A program made the position numbers and the translations under genes. The notes under the pieces are model-generated. The model did not search any database and was not told the DNA's origin. It saw nothing but the letters and a program-made list of their open reading frames with translations. From contig OU342817.1 in the NCBI GenBank assembly GCA_910591455.2, positions 15,654,415-15,718,414 of the forward strand: a stretch of DNA of 64,000 bases, read 5' to 3'. Each line of letters starts with the position of its first letter. The stretch's first letter is position 1. The DNA comes from Pholis gunnellus (Eukaryota > Chordata > Actinopteri > Perciformes > Pholidae). Positions 50,344 through 62,189 of this stretch are shown one piece after another.

Positions 50344-50429
<86 letters not shown>

Positions 50430-50430
50430 A
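50344..50430. repeat. (TC)n microsatellite, about 43 units
   Basis: A nearly perfect CT run with one GC interruption near 50,405. Confidence 0.95.
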
Positions 50431-52859
50431 GCACTATCTCTCTCTTTCTCTGTCTATTCTCTTCTCGTCCACCGGCGGTCATTCGCGTTCACGGCACACT
50501 CCTCTTCCGCCACGGAAGGCAACGCAAGGACGTTACAATGTGCTCTTAATTGTACAATCACCCCTCCTCCTCCTCCTCTTGTCTTCGTGTCTTTACCAGC
50601 AGAGCGAGAGAGAGAGAGAGAGAGAGTGAGAGAGCATGCACGCCAAAGTTAAACTGCAGGGGTAAAGTGGCAGGCCGGCCACGAGTGAGGTAATGCGGAG
50701 CTGACAGTTCAGGTGACGATCCGACGCTGGCTGCACAGATGTTGAAACCCTGGAGCCAATAGGTTGTTTTTTTTTACTTTTTTTTTTTTTTTACCCCAGA
50801 TCCTTTGGGAACACGCGGGCAACGCAGAGCCTACGTCAGCTGCAGCCCGCCGCTTTAAAGACAAAGGTGTGTTTTCTCTATGCGATGACACTCCGGTGCC
50901 AGAAAGTGTACGGCTCAGTCACTCACTGCGTTATGAAAGCCCACGGTGCCAACAGTGGTCACCTCTGTGTCCGACCAGTGCGGCAGCTATGCGTTCACCA
51001 TGAGGGTATTACCAGGAAAATAAAATAAAATGTATACATCAACTTTATCTAGAATGTCAGCTTCTCCTGAGTGCATCAATGTGCATCAGTGCACGTGTAT
51101 ACTGACTTAAAGGTATAGTCATGTGATCTGAGTAAATAAAGTTGATCAGTGGAACAAGGCAAATAAATAGTTTTCACTTGTTGACAGTTAGTAAAAGTAG
51201 CAGTAACACACAAATACTAGAAGTAAAAAGGGAAAATGTTATCTTAAAGTATAAGTTTTATTGAATGTACTGATGAATCAATGTACAACATATGCCTAGC
51301 ATTTCATTGTTGTATTAGTCAAGACGGAGATAATTTTAATTATTTTATATATATTATTGGTTCATAATCTGCAACGATACATCATTCTCAACATATGTTT
51401 CTTAATGTAAGATCTTTATCTTATTTTTTAAAGTAATTAAAGCTGTCTCATAAAATGTAGGATACAGTACTTTCCACCGAGCGGGGTTAATGCAAATGCC
51501 ACTGTTTGTTGTATCTGCTGTATACAAACTCTACACAAGACATCTCTGAATGAGTAGGAAAGCACTATATAAATAAAATTGCTTTATAATTTGAAAAAGG
51601 ATAGTACAAAGAAATGACAGGCTTTATTTCACCACAGATGACACTTTCTTCAATGAGAGATCATTTCACTTATTATGTGAAAGAGACGAGTGAGTTTGAT
51701 CTCACAGCATTAGCTGCTCTTACAAAACAGTTTAAGGATCGGGACCGACAATAAGACAAGAATTGTTGGACCATCACAGAAAAACATGCTAGTACTAAAC
51801 TAAATAACACCCTTAGAATAATGCATGGAGATATAATAAGTGAAACATGTGATTCAAAATATATAAAGTTCACAATGTGCCATCTTCCATCTCATTTCCT
51901 TTTAATGTATTCTAAAGATATTGTTTTGTTTATTAATCAAGATCTTAAAGACAAAATCTTTCAAATTTGGCCCAGTAAATGACGAGCATGAAAGCGAAAC
52001 TATGTGCAACTGTGTACTCTAGGGGGTGCCATGACATAAAGCACTCCGATTACAATAACATGCAGAGAAACTTTTGAGATTTGACCATGAAGCAAAGAGA
52101 GGAAGAGAGAGAAGGAGAACAAGTAGCATCCCTTGTCTTTAAGTATTCAGAGTCACTAAAGACAAAACAGAAGTGTTTGGATTTGCCGTGTGAGACAATG
52201 CTGTTCTTCAGTGAACTAAGACGCTCTGCACATCCTCCTCTGCAGCATTCATTTAACACATGACTGCATTTAAAGTATTTTACAGTATATCTTGTGTTTT
52301 CTTGTGCTCATGTAACCTTGCACCACAAGGACAACAAATAACCTATATATATACATTGTACATCAAAGCACATTTTAGGTCAGCAAAATGCTTCAACAAC
52401 AGCATCCATGCAAATAAGGAAAGGTCAAAGAGTTGTAAAGAGAGAATGGAGGAGGGAGGGAAGGAGGGAGGGAGGGAGGGAGCTGGCATCAGACCCAGAG
52501 TCACAGATATGGTGCTGGGGCTATATTCATCTCCCACTATACTGTCCCACTGCAGAGCAAGTCCCCATAAAGAGAGAGAAAGAGCATGAAGAGGACAAGG
52601 GGGCACAGAGGGCACAGGGAGGAACTAAAATGTATACAATATAGCTAACTTAAAATTGGACATGAACTGACCCTCCCAAACTAATACAAAAAATAACTGG
52701 TTTTAATCTGGCATGCATTCATTTCACTTCACAGCATTTATGTACAGCATGTCTTTGTGTATGTATAGGATAATTCGCTGTTGTATGTTCCCTAGTTTCT
52801 TAAAAATCCTTCACACTAAAAAAAGACAGAGAAAAACAATTATACATATAAAGAGGGGC

Positions 52860-53165
52860 TTAAAGGGACAGTTCACCCCAAAATAAACACAATAACATAT
52901 TTTTCCTCATACTTGTAGTGCTATTTATCAATCCAGATAGTTTTGGTGTGAGATGCCTTTTGGAGGTATTGGCTGCAGAGATGTTTGCCTTCTCTCCAAT
53001 ATACAGGGACTATGGCACTCGGCCTGTGGTGCCCAAAGTGCCAACAAATGCATTTGAAAGACTCAGCAGCAATGTCTCCATCCACAAATCAGGACCCGAT
53101 TACCAAAGAAAATTCACAGACCGTGTTGTTGTTATTTCATGGAGCTATTTACTACCAACCGTATC
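52860..53165 (+). repeat. Dispersed teleost repeat, forward arm
   Basis: GGGACAGTTCACCCCAAAAT, GTAGTGCTATTTATCAATCC, ACTCGGCCTGTGGTGCCCAA and CAGCAATGTCTCCATCCA appear in the order I remember for a common fish repeat. A diverged copy in reverse orientation follows at 53,525-53,890. Confidence 0.6.
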
Positions 53166-53172
53166 AGGGATA

Positions 53173-53520
53173 TAGGGTTGGGCGATATGGCCAAAATCTT
53201 CTATCACCATAAAGGCCATTTCATATCTTGAACAGGATATGGCATGTTTTCCTGAAATTCAATAAATAAATTGCCTATATGAAATAATTACATGGTTATG
53301 TATACTCTTGTGTGAATTAAATTCAATTAAAGTAATAAGTATTTTCGAATTGAATTAAGAACTTTAGTGCAAAATGATTTGATAAGAAATTTGAGTATGT
53401 GTTTGTTGTCTATTTAGACCAATGCTATTGTTTATAACGATATCTCGATGTAGGATTTCATCACAGTATGATTCAATTGAAAGACGATAAATCATCATTT
53501 TTAATTATCGCCCAGCCCTA
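53173..53520. mobile_element. hAT-like MITE with TAGGGTTGGGCGATA ends (348 bp)
   Basis: Starts TAGGGTTGGGCGATATGG and ends TTATCGCCCAGCCCTA, an inverted pair with one mismatch over about 14 bases. The interior is AT-rich and non-coding. GGGCTGGGCGATAT ends are typical of a fish and vertebrate non-autonomous hAT-type element. It sits between two inverted copies of another repeat. Confidence 0.7.
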
Positions 53521-53524
53521 ATCA

Positions 53525-53890
53525 CTGTTCATAAACATTAATGGCGTAATCCTCGGCTCAGTGGTGCTGGGTGAGCTAGCAGTAAACTGGCACGCTTCCT
53601 TCCGCTCGGTGATACAGTTGGCAGGTGTAGTTTGGTAGAAAATAGTTCGCACATGAAACTGCTGACAACAAGGTCTGTGGATCATGTTTATGTATCCGGG
53701 TCATGATTCCTGAAAAGAGACCTTGCTGTTGAGTTTTTAAAATGTATTTTCTGCTTCTTTGAGCACCACAAGCCGAGTGCTATTTAGTTCCATTCTATTG
53801 GAGAGAAATACATATTTATCAGCTCCTCTCTTCTCCCGTCTGGACTTTGGTGGCTGAGCAGTAGGAGGGCAACGTTCAGAGAGATTTTAG
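53525..53890 (-). repeat. Dispersed teleost repeat, reverse arm
   Basis: On the minus strand it reads CTCGGCTTGTGGTGCTCAAA, AACTCAACAGCAAGGTCTC and GATCCACAGACCTTGTTGTC, parallel to the copy at 52,860-53,165. It extends further into CCAACTGTATCACCGAGCGG. Confidence 0.6.
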
Positions 53891-56800
53891 TAAGAAAATC
53901 AACCTGAAACCATGAAAGTGAGGTGGATATTTCCCTCCCCGTCCCCAGATGAAAACACGTCCTTTGATGTACCAATTTCCGATGTAAAATCCCCTTCCCC
54001 CAATCACACATTTCTCTTAGCTTCAGACCCCACGTGACACCTCGTGGATGACCCGTCGTCATTCACTCAGCGTGTTTCGTAACGTTACCTTGTCCAAAAA
54101 AAGACGCGTCCTTTATGTATTTGAGCAAACTCAGATCCGTCTGTGATGACACTGTGGAAAGATGCAAGACCAGCCAGCTCTCATTTCACCTTCCTATACT
54201 GTCTGTCAACAGAAGCAAGGTTAAAATGTTCACCTTGTAAAGAGATACCGGCTTTGAATGGTACTGCAATCGAAATGTATCATGTAGAAATGCATTGTGA
54301 TTGTGCTGACCAAACATTTACAGGAAGAAAAACACTCGTCCAATTCAGAGAAGTAGCTGCAAATTGAGATTTAGATGTCCCTGTTCTTCCAGATCATTTG
54401 ATTTGAAAAACCAAAGTTGTGGTTTTAGTTTAACGTATTATTTCTCAACAGCAGGGTTGGTTGTTTGTTTCTGCAGTGGGACGCAAAACTATTTCAAGAA
54501 TATTAAAACTTAAAACTAGTCCACCCAACAAATGCTTTGATGTGCAGCCAAGCATTGATCAGACATCATTGCACAGAAGTATGAATGTAAAACAATGCAC
54601 AACACTTCTACACGTTTCCGTTTGACTATAAGGTGCCGCCATTAAAACTGCATTTGAGATGTTCCAGTCAGTTTAATATAGCTTCAATGAAGTAAAACAA
54701 GCAGAAACACTACACGCAATATACACAGAACAGTGAGTTTGTCCAACACTATTTTGTTTAACATTAAATAGAAAAATAAATTTGAAACACAGCATATTAC
54801 TACTAACTTAAAACTAGTGCAACTGTTAAATTACTGTGAGGATGACTCAGTTGTTTGTAAGTGTTTACAGCAGAGCTGCCCGCAGTAAAACACATCATCA
54901 CAAAACACACGAAAGAGCCACTTTCTCATTTAAAACCTGATGTATAAAGAGTCCTGTTCTGTAAAATATTTGGACATCAAGTATTTGGGTCTTCAATATT
55001 ACAAGTATTGCATTGTTTACTGTTCACCATTACATTCTTTGAAGTACCATGTGAGTGTTATTGACGTGTCTGTTTTTGGTTATTGTGTGACTGCGATCAC
55101 TACATACAGCTACATTGCCTTGCTCTAATATATTTAACACAAATTGCAAACAGGATTGTCTGTCACAACATATTTTTAAAGCTTCAACAAAGTGACTTAG
55201 ATTCAGACAAAATCCATTAGAGAATCTAAAACATCGCCAGTGTATTTGAAAATGGTCAGAAGTAACTTAGAAGTTTCTCCCCGGCTGAAGAGCTATTATA
55301 TCTCAACGGGACCTTTTCTGGTTAAATAATGGATACATTCACTTGGAGCTAAAACATGTAAAAACTTCCTTTTAAAAGCGTTTAAATCATCCAAACTGTA
55401 AAGTATGAACATGTACTGGCATCTGTTGCGCTTAATTCTATAAGTGTTGGTTTTAATGCTCAGCTACAACAGCCAATGTAGAGAAGAAGAAGAAGAAGAA
55501 GAAGAAGAAGAAGAAGAAGAAGAAGAAGAAGGCCTTTGATTCTGCAGAAGTGAGTAACATAAACATACACTGTGTCGTACAACAGCACTGGTAACTCACA
55601 TATTCTGAAATGCCAGAAAAGCATTCTCATATTCTGCAAAGCCAAAGCAACGTCTGCGTTGCTAAAAGTTGGCAAAGTTGCATTAAGTAAAGCTGCCAAA
55701 AATCTGTTGCAAAATGACAAGTGTGCAAACTTGAGGTTAGTGGCTCAATCGGAGTACAACAACACAGCAACAAGACACTTTGTCACAGATAACATATCAG
55801 CCTCACAGCATTGAAAATAAGCATTGTTCTGTTTTTTTGTGTAGCCCCGTGTATTACTGAAGGAGAGAGCAAGGAAAAGACAACGAGCGGATCTCTAAGA
55901 AGGAAGGAGACTCTTTTTAAATCATGCGATACAGCCAAGACTGCAAATATGTGGAGAGAGTAAGAAATGAGAGCTGAAGAGGTTGCTGTCGTGTGCAAGA
56001 CGAAGAAAGAGGGGATTTAAAAGATGAGGAGAGTGACGAAGGGTAGAAATGAATCAGCAGCGCTGAGCGGCTGTGTTTGTGAAGTGGACTGCACATGAAA
56101 GACACCTGGGCACATGAAGGATGTTGCACACAACAGACCACAGAAACACTGTGAGAAATGTGCTTCATCTATTCTCCTGTGTATGCAGCATGAGGGGGAC
56201 TGCCATTAAAAACAAGCTTTTGACGCAGAGGAACTCTTCAAGACGAGTCATCAAGATCAGGTAATAAAACAGGGCCCACACTATAAGGCCCTTGTTAGTC
56301 AGCTATCAGTTGATGATGCATAATTCGGTATTCCAAAGCACAATTAGAATGTATCAAATTGCTACAAAGCTGCCCGTTTTGCCAGTCCTGCCATTAGATT
56401 AGACAACTAAACTAGTTTGGTTACAGTGACGAATAACAGAAGAGACCAGTCAAACAGTTCACCACAGACACGTGTATGAAGACAAACTGCTACAGTAACA
56501 CTAACACACAAACAAACTGACATTCCAAGGGTACACGTATGTAGCTGAAGAGCCCATGCACACCACTAACTGATGAATAAAACAGGATAAATAAAACAGG
56601 AAATATGAAATGAATAAGTTAATGTATTATCCGTTCTGTCATCATACAAGAGCCACTGAGACACAAACGGAGAGCGCAAACTGTTGGTCGAAAGAAAGAC
56701 GTATATGAGGTCAGACTGATGTACTGTGTTGGGCTGGTGTTGGCTTTTTTTACTGTGGATATCAGCCCTGCTTCACCTGATTTGTATTGTCATAACTCTC

Positions 56801-58130
56801 CTGGAAATATTTATATTTTGAATGTTTCCGTAGTGGCATGAAAGAAGTTGTATTGAACGGAGACGACAGACGAAAAAACGGACTAAGTCCAATGAGATGA
56901 CATCAATGTAAAGTCTCTCCTGATATACAGTAGAAGGATGCAGAACCCTGTGATCTGGTGGGAAGCGTTAACAACAACACAGGAACAGAGGACATGATGC
57001 ATGACAGTAAAGCATAAAGCATTCGTGGTAGTGAACACTTCATTTTCCCCGTGTGGAATCAATGAACAAGGCCGTAAACTCTGCGGATCCCAAAGCGTAC
57101 ATAAGAAAGGTACGGTTCAGGTTTACTGCCTAGAGAGGACGTATAGGTGAGTTACCCCTCACATGTACTGTATGGAGCATGACTTCTGTGTCATGCTTTA
57201 CTGCAGCATTTTTGCTTTTACTTTAAACTCTGGGTAAACGAGATCAGGGTGACCATGAGCGAGAAGGTTACCCTACTTAAAGAAGGGCGCGCTGTCCCTT
57301 GGATATATTTTAAGAAGGGGATGTACCTAACTTGTGCTTTAACCCCATGCATCATTATACTACACCGCCTACACAACTACGTTTAAGAGTGAGTTACATA
57401 TTTAAGATGTGTAAGCATACTCTATCCTCTAAATAACAGCCTCTATACAGCCCATTACTGGCAAAGTTGAAAAGCTTTGTCAACAACTCCCATGGTGATC
57501 GTTGAGGCCACACCGCTGCCGCCGCCGCTGCACGGGGAACAGCAGCATTCACCTCGCCGACAAAAAAAAAAAAGTGGAGAGCCAGCAGTTTTTGTCTAAA
57601 TCAGCTGACAGCACCGACAGAGTACAGGAAAGCTCCAGCAGGGAGACTAAAACCGTTTACCATGCGCAACATTGGGGGTGAAAACACTGTAATGCAGGAC
57701 CTAGTATTTGCACAAGATGCATGCTATAATATGTTGTTTTAAACAGGCCTGCGTTGTGGCCTGATGTAATAGTGCTGATAACTCTTTATACCTCGTGCTG
57801 GAAAGGTTTTCTACTCGGTTAAAGCAAACTAGTGGAGGCGGCAGACTGAGCTGTGAAGCCGGGGTGCAGCAGCAGCAGCAGCATCGCGCTGCAGCACCGG
57901 AGCATGTGCTGATGAGGCTGGTCTACGCACACATAGGCATGCACAGCATCATGCGCGTGCATCCGCCCGCTTAAGTTCTAACCCGGGCTATGAAAGTGTA
58001 TCCCAACTCTTATCACATGTGGTGCTCTGCTGCAGATTTACTAACAAAGTTAAGGGTTTTTTTTGTGTGTGTTCCGCAGTCTGTGCACCAGAGACGCCAC
58101 ACAAATAAGCAACGACAACGAGCTCATAAC
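53891..58130. other. Intergenic region, no gene recognised
   Basis: AT-rich with a (GAA)16 tract at 55,483-55,531. From about 57,490 the sequence becomes more CpG- and GC-rich (CCGCTGCCGCCGCCGCTG at about 57,513; CAGCAGCAGCAGCAGCATCG at about 57,868), approaching the CpG-rich block at 58.15-58.3 kb. Confidence 0.5.
55483..55531. repeat. (GAA)16 trinucleotide repeat
   Basis: A perfect GAA/TTC run. It appears as a Leu run in one minus-strand frame, which is an artefact. Confidence 0.95.
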
Positions 58131-58163
58131 TTATTCATAAACAAGCGCGTGGAAGTTCCTTAC

Positions 58164-58300
58164 CGGCGCGTTTATCACCCATGTCCCCTTGCGGTGCAGA
58201 AGTTGATTGTATTGCCGACGTAGGCTGGAGGATTGCGCTTGGAGGTGGCGCGCGCTCGCTTCTTCAGTTGGGACAGCAGAGCAGAGCAGGGCAGGGAGGC
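58164..58300 (-). promoter_or_regulatory. CpG-rich block and candidate minus-strand first exon
   Basis: The minus strand runs through GAGCGCGCGCCACCTCC to a strong donor, CGCGCCG|GTAAGG (exon edge 58,164). An ATG at 58,182 (G at -3, G at +4) gives MGDKRA and phase 1, compatible with fgf12 exon 2 about 18 kb downstream. It could be a distal fgf12 first exon, the start of an unrelated RNA, or chance. I recognise no protein. Confidence 0.3.
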
Positions 58301-58490
58301 AAGTTGCTTGTTTCAAGTAATAGATTACAAAATGAGCTCCTTGTGGAGACCCCCCTCCTCTAAAAACGCACAAAAGCGACACCGGATGCAGAGCTCTTCG
58401 GTGAACTCGTGCTTATCCCTTCGTGTTCGCAAGAGTTTCTGAGTAAGGTGGACTGAGGGCTCAGGTAAAGAACGAGGGAGGAGGGTTGGG

Positions 58491-58492
<2 letters not shown>

Positions 58493-58564
<72 letters not shown>
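58493..58564. repeat. (TG)36 microsatellite
   Basis: A perfect dinucleotide run beside the CpG-rich block. Confidence 0.95.
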
Positions 58565-58569
<5 letters not shown>

Positions 58570-61324
58570 AGGGGAGAGCGGATGCAGGGTGTGCATTGTG
58601 TCTTGATGCAGGAGTACAGTAGATGTTTTTTTTATCTGGAGCTCTTTCTGTCGCTGTTGGGCTGAAATTCTGCCAGTTTTTTAATTTTCCTTGCAAACCA
58701 GCACGCTTATAATTTGTGCTGATGATTTATGCTGACAAAAGTGTTCTATAAATAAACCCTGATCAATGCTGTTTTTTTTCTATTCAAAACATCTTCAATT
58801 TGAATATGTATTTAATAATATTGATTACAGTGCCGTGCGTGATAAGCCCAGCCTGCACGTCATACAATCCAGATCTAGAATGCTGTATATATTTACAGAC
58901 TTTCACGTCTACAACAAAAGTTGCCAAACATGCACTTTATGATAGAGAAACCAGAATACTTTAATATTCCATCTCATCCTCTTTTCTAGGTTTTGGGGAC
59001 AAAATTGGCAAACTTATACCTATCAAAATTGTACAGCAAATGCAATTTGTTATCATCGGTGTGTCAGAACTATTTTCATGAAAAAGATCTGCAATACTTA
59101 AGGACATGCCAGTGAGAGTGTGTTTGCTTACTTCTGAATTAACAATGAACATTTTCCAGTGAGCTCTGTCCTCACACACCTGCTGCCCACTTGCCTTACC
59201 ATGTTACTTTACCGTTCTGCAAAGGCGGATGTTATTTTGCCAAGAGACATCAATAGTTAATGAATGAATCAAATCAATATTTCTGTCCTGAGCATCTGAC
59301 CCTTTATTGTGCCTGTTATTTGATTATACTGCAGTATAATTCTGACAGACATTGTGTACAGCATATACAAACACTGCACTGTGCATTCTGAATGAGCTGA
59401 CTCCTCCGTTGTATGGCTGGTATTGTGTTATCAACTCGGTGTGAATTGCCGGGGCAGATATAAGGTACAGTGTGTGCATAGGAGTGTGCTGCTCTCATGT
59501 TTGTTTTGTTTGCAAATGCATTTTTTAAAAATCTTAAATTAAAACAAAAAAAAAAACACAGAAGAGTGAGAGACTGATGTTGTCATGCTGTGTGCTTTTC
59601 CTCTGGGGTGTTTTGGGTAAAATAAACATCAGGACTTTGCAGTGGTGGAATAATCTAAAATCCCACTCAGTGCCCACTTCACACAGTTTAATCAGCTGCT
59701 TCCCGAAGGACACCACGATCTCACACTCTGACCGCCGGGTCTCAAAATCTATGCAGGAACAAAACAGAAAACAAGTCACAGTGTGGTGTCGTCTAACTCG
59801 CCCATTGATCAGCGTCATGGAAAGCTCACCGTCAGCATTCTGATGGGACTCTATGATAACAGCTAGAATTTCCTCTGATGGTATAAAAAGACTGTGCTGC
59901 TCATATACGAATGTTTCTATCCTTTGGGCTGAAATAGAAGCCTCAAGGCCAAATGACGTTCAGCCTCGTGCGTCTGCCTGTGTCCAAATCACAAATATGG
60001 GAGCCGAACGTCAGAGTGTCCTTATTATCCTCTCTTTCTGGACATACTGTAATTGCAGTAAGATAAATGAGTGTCCTACATGAATGACAAGTTGTTCCGA
60101 CTTCAGGTACTTCCTGTCACGTGACCGAGGCCCTGTTGCCGACACAGGCAAATCCTGGCTGGCGTCGGTTCACCGCAAATCGATGAGGGGACCTGAAAGA
60201 GGACACCTCTGCATGGGGGAACAAAAAAAATGCTCTGCATTGACCAGAAAATAACCTATAGTCCTCTACAGATTCAGAGAGAGGTGATTGTGTGAGTGTT
60301 TGTGTGACGGTTGTGTCGTTGCATTGCAGGGCCGATGCATCGTATGGCTCTTTTACCAAAAATCCAAACAGCTTTTATCTATTTTAACTTACGCAGCCAC
60401 TTAAATATTTATGATGCTCACCCTCTTTTCGTCCACTCTCTTCCCCTTTCTGGTCCTTTTTTTTTGGCCTCCTCACCTCAATCGGTCCTGTGCTCACTCC
60501 CAACAATGTCATCCCTCCCTTTGCTTCCCTGCTCTCTTCATCCCTCCTCATCCTCCTCTTCCTGCCCTCCCACATCTCCCTGTCCTCCCTTGCCCCAGAC
60601 CTGCACCCATAGGATATCATCTAACTTGGCGGCGTGTCCTTGGGTCCATTCAGTGGCAAAGGCATCGTGCTCTTCTGTCTTTGTACACTGTTATCTTTAG
60701 CCTGAAACCTTTACACTTTTCTGTACGGCTACATAATTGGCTTGTATTATAATGTCCCCACTGAATGCATTGTCTGCATCAGCTAAGATTAATTACCTAC
60801 CCACTGCTCAACTTGTTTTATTCTTGTCTATCTATTACGGAATTTCTTTGTGCAATATTGTGTATCGCTATAACAGCCCAGCAAGCCGAGTGCAGATATT
60901 ACATTGGAGGAGTGCCCTATGTGCTCTGCAGACACTGCAGTGCAGCCTTCTCGCTGTTAATTCTACCTTCTTCACCTATTTCTGGAGTCCCTGGCAAGCT
61001 TGTGAGGAGTTTGTGGAACTTGTCCAGATGCCAATAGCAACACCATCAATACTGTTTAGTCCAGGGCTGCGACTGCATTCTCTCTTGTTTTCACGAAAAC
61101 TAATTTCAGTGTGGACACCAAAGGTTTTAATAAGAAGAAGAAGAGTCATTTTATTATAGTTTTACTAATATTTTGACACTCTGAAGAATATGTCATATAT
61201 TCATATATATATCATATATTGTCATCATTTTACGGTGTTCTCAATCACTGTCTTATTATTCTTCTATATATGCTCAAAGGTTTTACATTCATTCATGTAT
61301 TTTCTTCTCTTCTAATCTATCTTC
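58565..61324. other. Intergenic region between the fgf12 side and parl
   Basis: Apart from the coding-like segment at 59,678-59,748, no exon or RNA gene was recognised. There is a pyrimidine-rich stretch at 60,420-60,600. The two sides are otherwise featureless AT-rich sequence. Confidence 0.5.
59678..59748 (-). other. Orphan coding-like exon, unidentified
   Basis: On the minus strand a good acceptor (TTCTGTTTTGTTCCTGCATAG) precedes an open frame reading DFETRRSECEIVVSFGKQLI then KLCE, VGTEW. Codon thirds are mostly G or C (CGG CGG, GTG GTG, TTC GGG AAG CAG CTG), unlike the surroundings. It starts in phase 1. No strong donor follows; GAA|GTGGGC is the best. I do not recognise the protein. 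It may be one exon of an unseen gene, a decayed gene remnant, or chance. Confidence 0.3.
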
Positions 61325-61737
61325 AGTGGTGGAATAAGTATTTTTGATCTTTTACTTAAGTAAAAGTATCAATACAACAAAAGAAAAAATACTCTGTAGA
61401 AGTCCTGCATACAAACTTTTACTCAAGTAAAAGTACGAAAGTATTAAAAGTAAAAGTACTTATTGTGTAGAAGTGTCCCTGTCAGAGTGATAATATTATG
61501 TTGCATTATTAAATTAGTATTACTGGTGAATTAATGTGTTATGTGAGTTGCTCTATATACTGTTTGTTAGTTAAATCTTTACTTTATTTATTTATACATG
61601 TAAAATACATGTAGTAAAGTAAAAAATACAACATTTCCCTCTGAAATGTAGTCGAGTCAAAGTTTAAAATAGCACAAAATCGAAAGTAAACTCTACTTTT
61701 CAGTTCATTACTTTAGTAAATGTACTTTCTTCCATTA
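61325..61737. mobile_element. MITE-like dispersed repeat with inverted ends
   Basis: Starts AGTGGTGGAATAAGTATTTT and ends with the approximate reverse complement (TGTACTTTCTTCCATTA). The interior repeats ACTTAAGTAAAAGTATCAAT and ACTCAAGTAAAAGTAC units, which I remember from a very abundant fish element. It is non-coding. Confidence 0.65.
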
Positions 61738-61769
61738 ACTGGCATCTGGCAAAGCTGTACTTTCATACG

Positions 61770-61783
61770 CCACTAGAGGGAAG
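61770..61783 (+). promoter_or_regulatory. CTCF-like core upstream of parl
   Basis: CCACTAGAGGGAAG fits the CTCF core CCASYAGRGGG. It lies about 400 bp upstream of the parl ATG, between parl and the fgf12 domain. Predicted from sequence only. Confidence 0.3.
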
Positions 61784-62189
61784 TGAAGTGTTACCTTCGG
61801 AAAAACACTACTGCTAAATGTGTTCACACAAAGAATGCTATGATAACATTATTGGGTTAAATTGGTTGATAAGTTACTATAGGTATAGGAGGAGGTTTAT
61901 GTACAGTAGCCTACATATAGACCTACCTTTACATGTACACTGTGTACAACCTGCTTAGACTTGTATTAATATATAATGTAGCCTACATGGTGTTGCAGTT
62001 GCATTAACCAAACAAATAGATAACAATACATTTTTATTTGCAGCTAATATAAACAATATAGTCGAGCCTAACTCTTTGTTCAACCAAGAGCCCTGGAGTG
62101 GAACTCAGTCGTCGGAGCTTTTAGACGAGTCCCTGAACGCAGCATTAGCTCGCAGTGGGATGGGCTTCGGACAGGAGGTCATCTCAAAC

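Larger units (their letters stand above)
45421..52859. other. Intergenic region upstream of fgf12, rich in simple repeats
   Basis: Holds (GT)8 then (GA)16 at 46,427-46,477, a G-run at 46,755-46,780, GAGC-type repeats at 47,389-47,442, (GT)n at 49,149-49,181, a compound tract at 49,690-49,972 and (TC)n at 50,344-50,430. The sequence near 51,560-51,585 (AGCACTATATAAATAAAATT) resembles the 3' tail of a non-LTR retroelement. No gene was recognised. Open frames here come from the repeats. Confidence 0.5.

Noticed and set aside
55460..55720. Minus-strand frame with a run of about 15 Leu resembling a membrane segment
   Set aside because: The run is the (GAA/TTC)n repeat and the rest has no recognised similarity.
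62076..62189. In-frame upstream extension of PARL (38 residues from an earlier ATG)
   Set aside because: Human PARL begins MAWRG, exactly matching the ATG at 62,190. The extension lacks presequence character.
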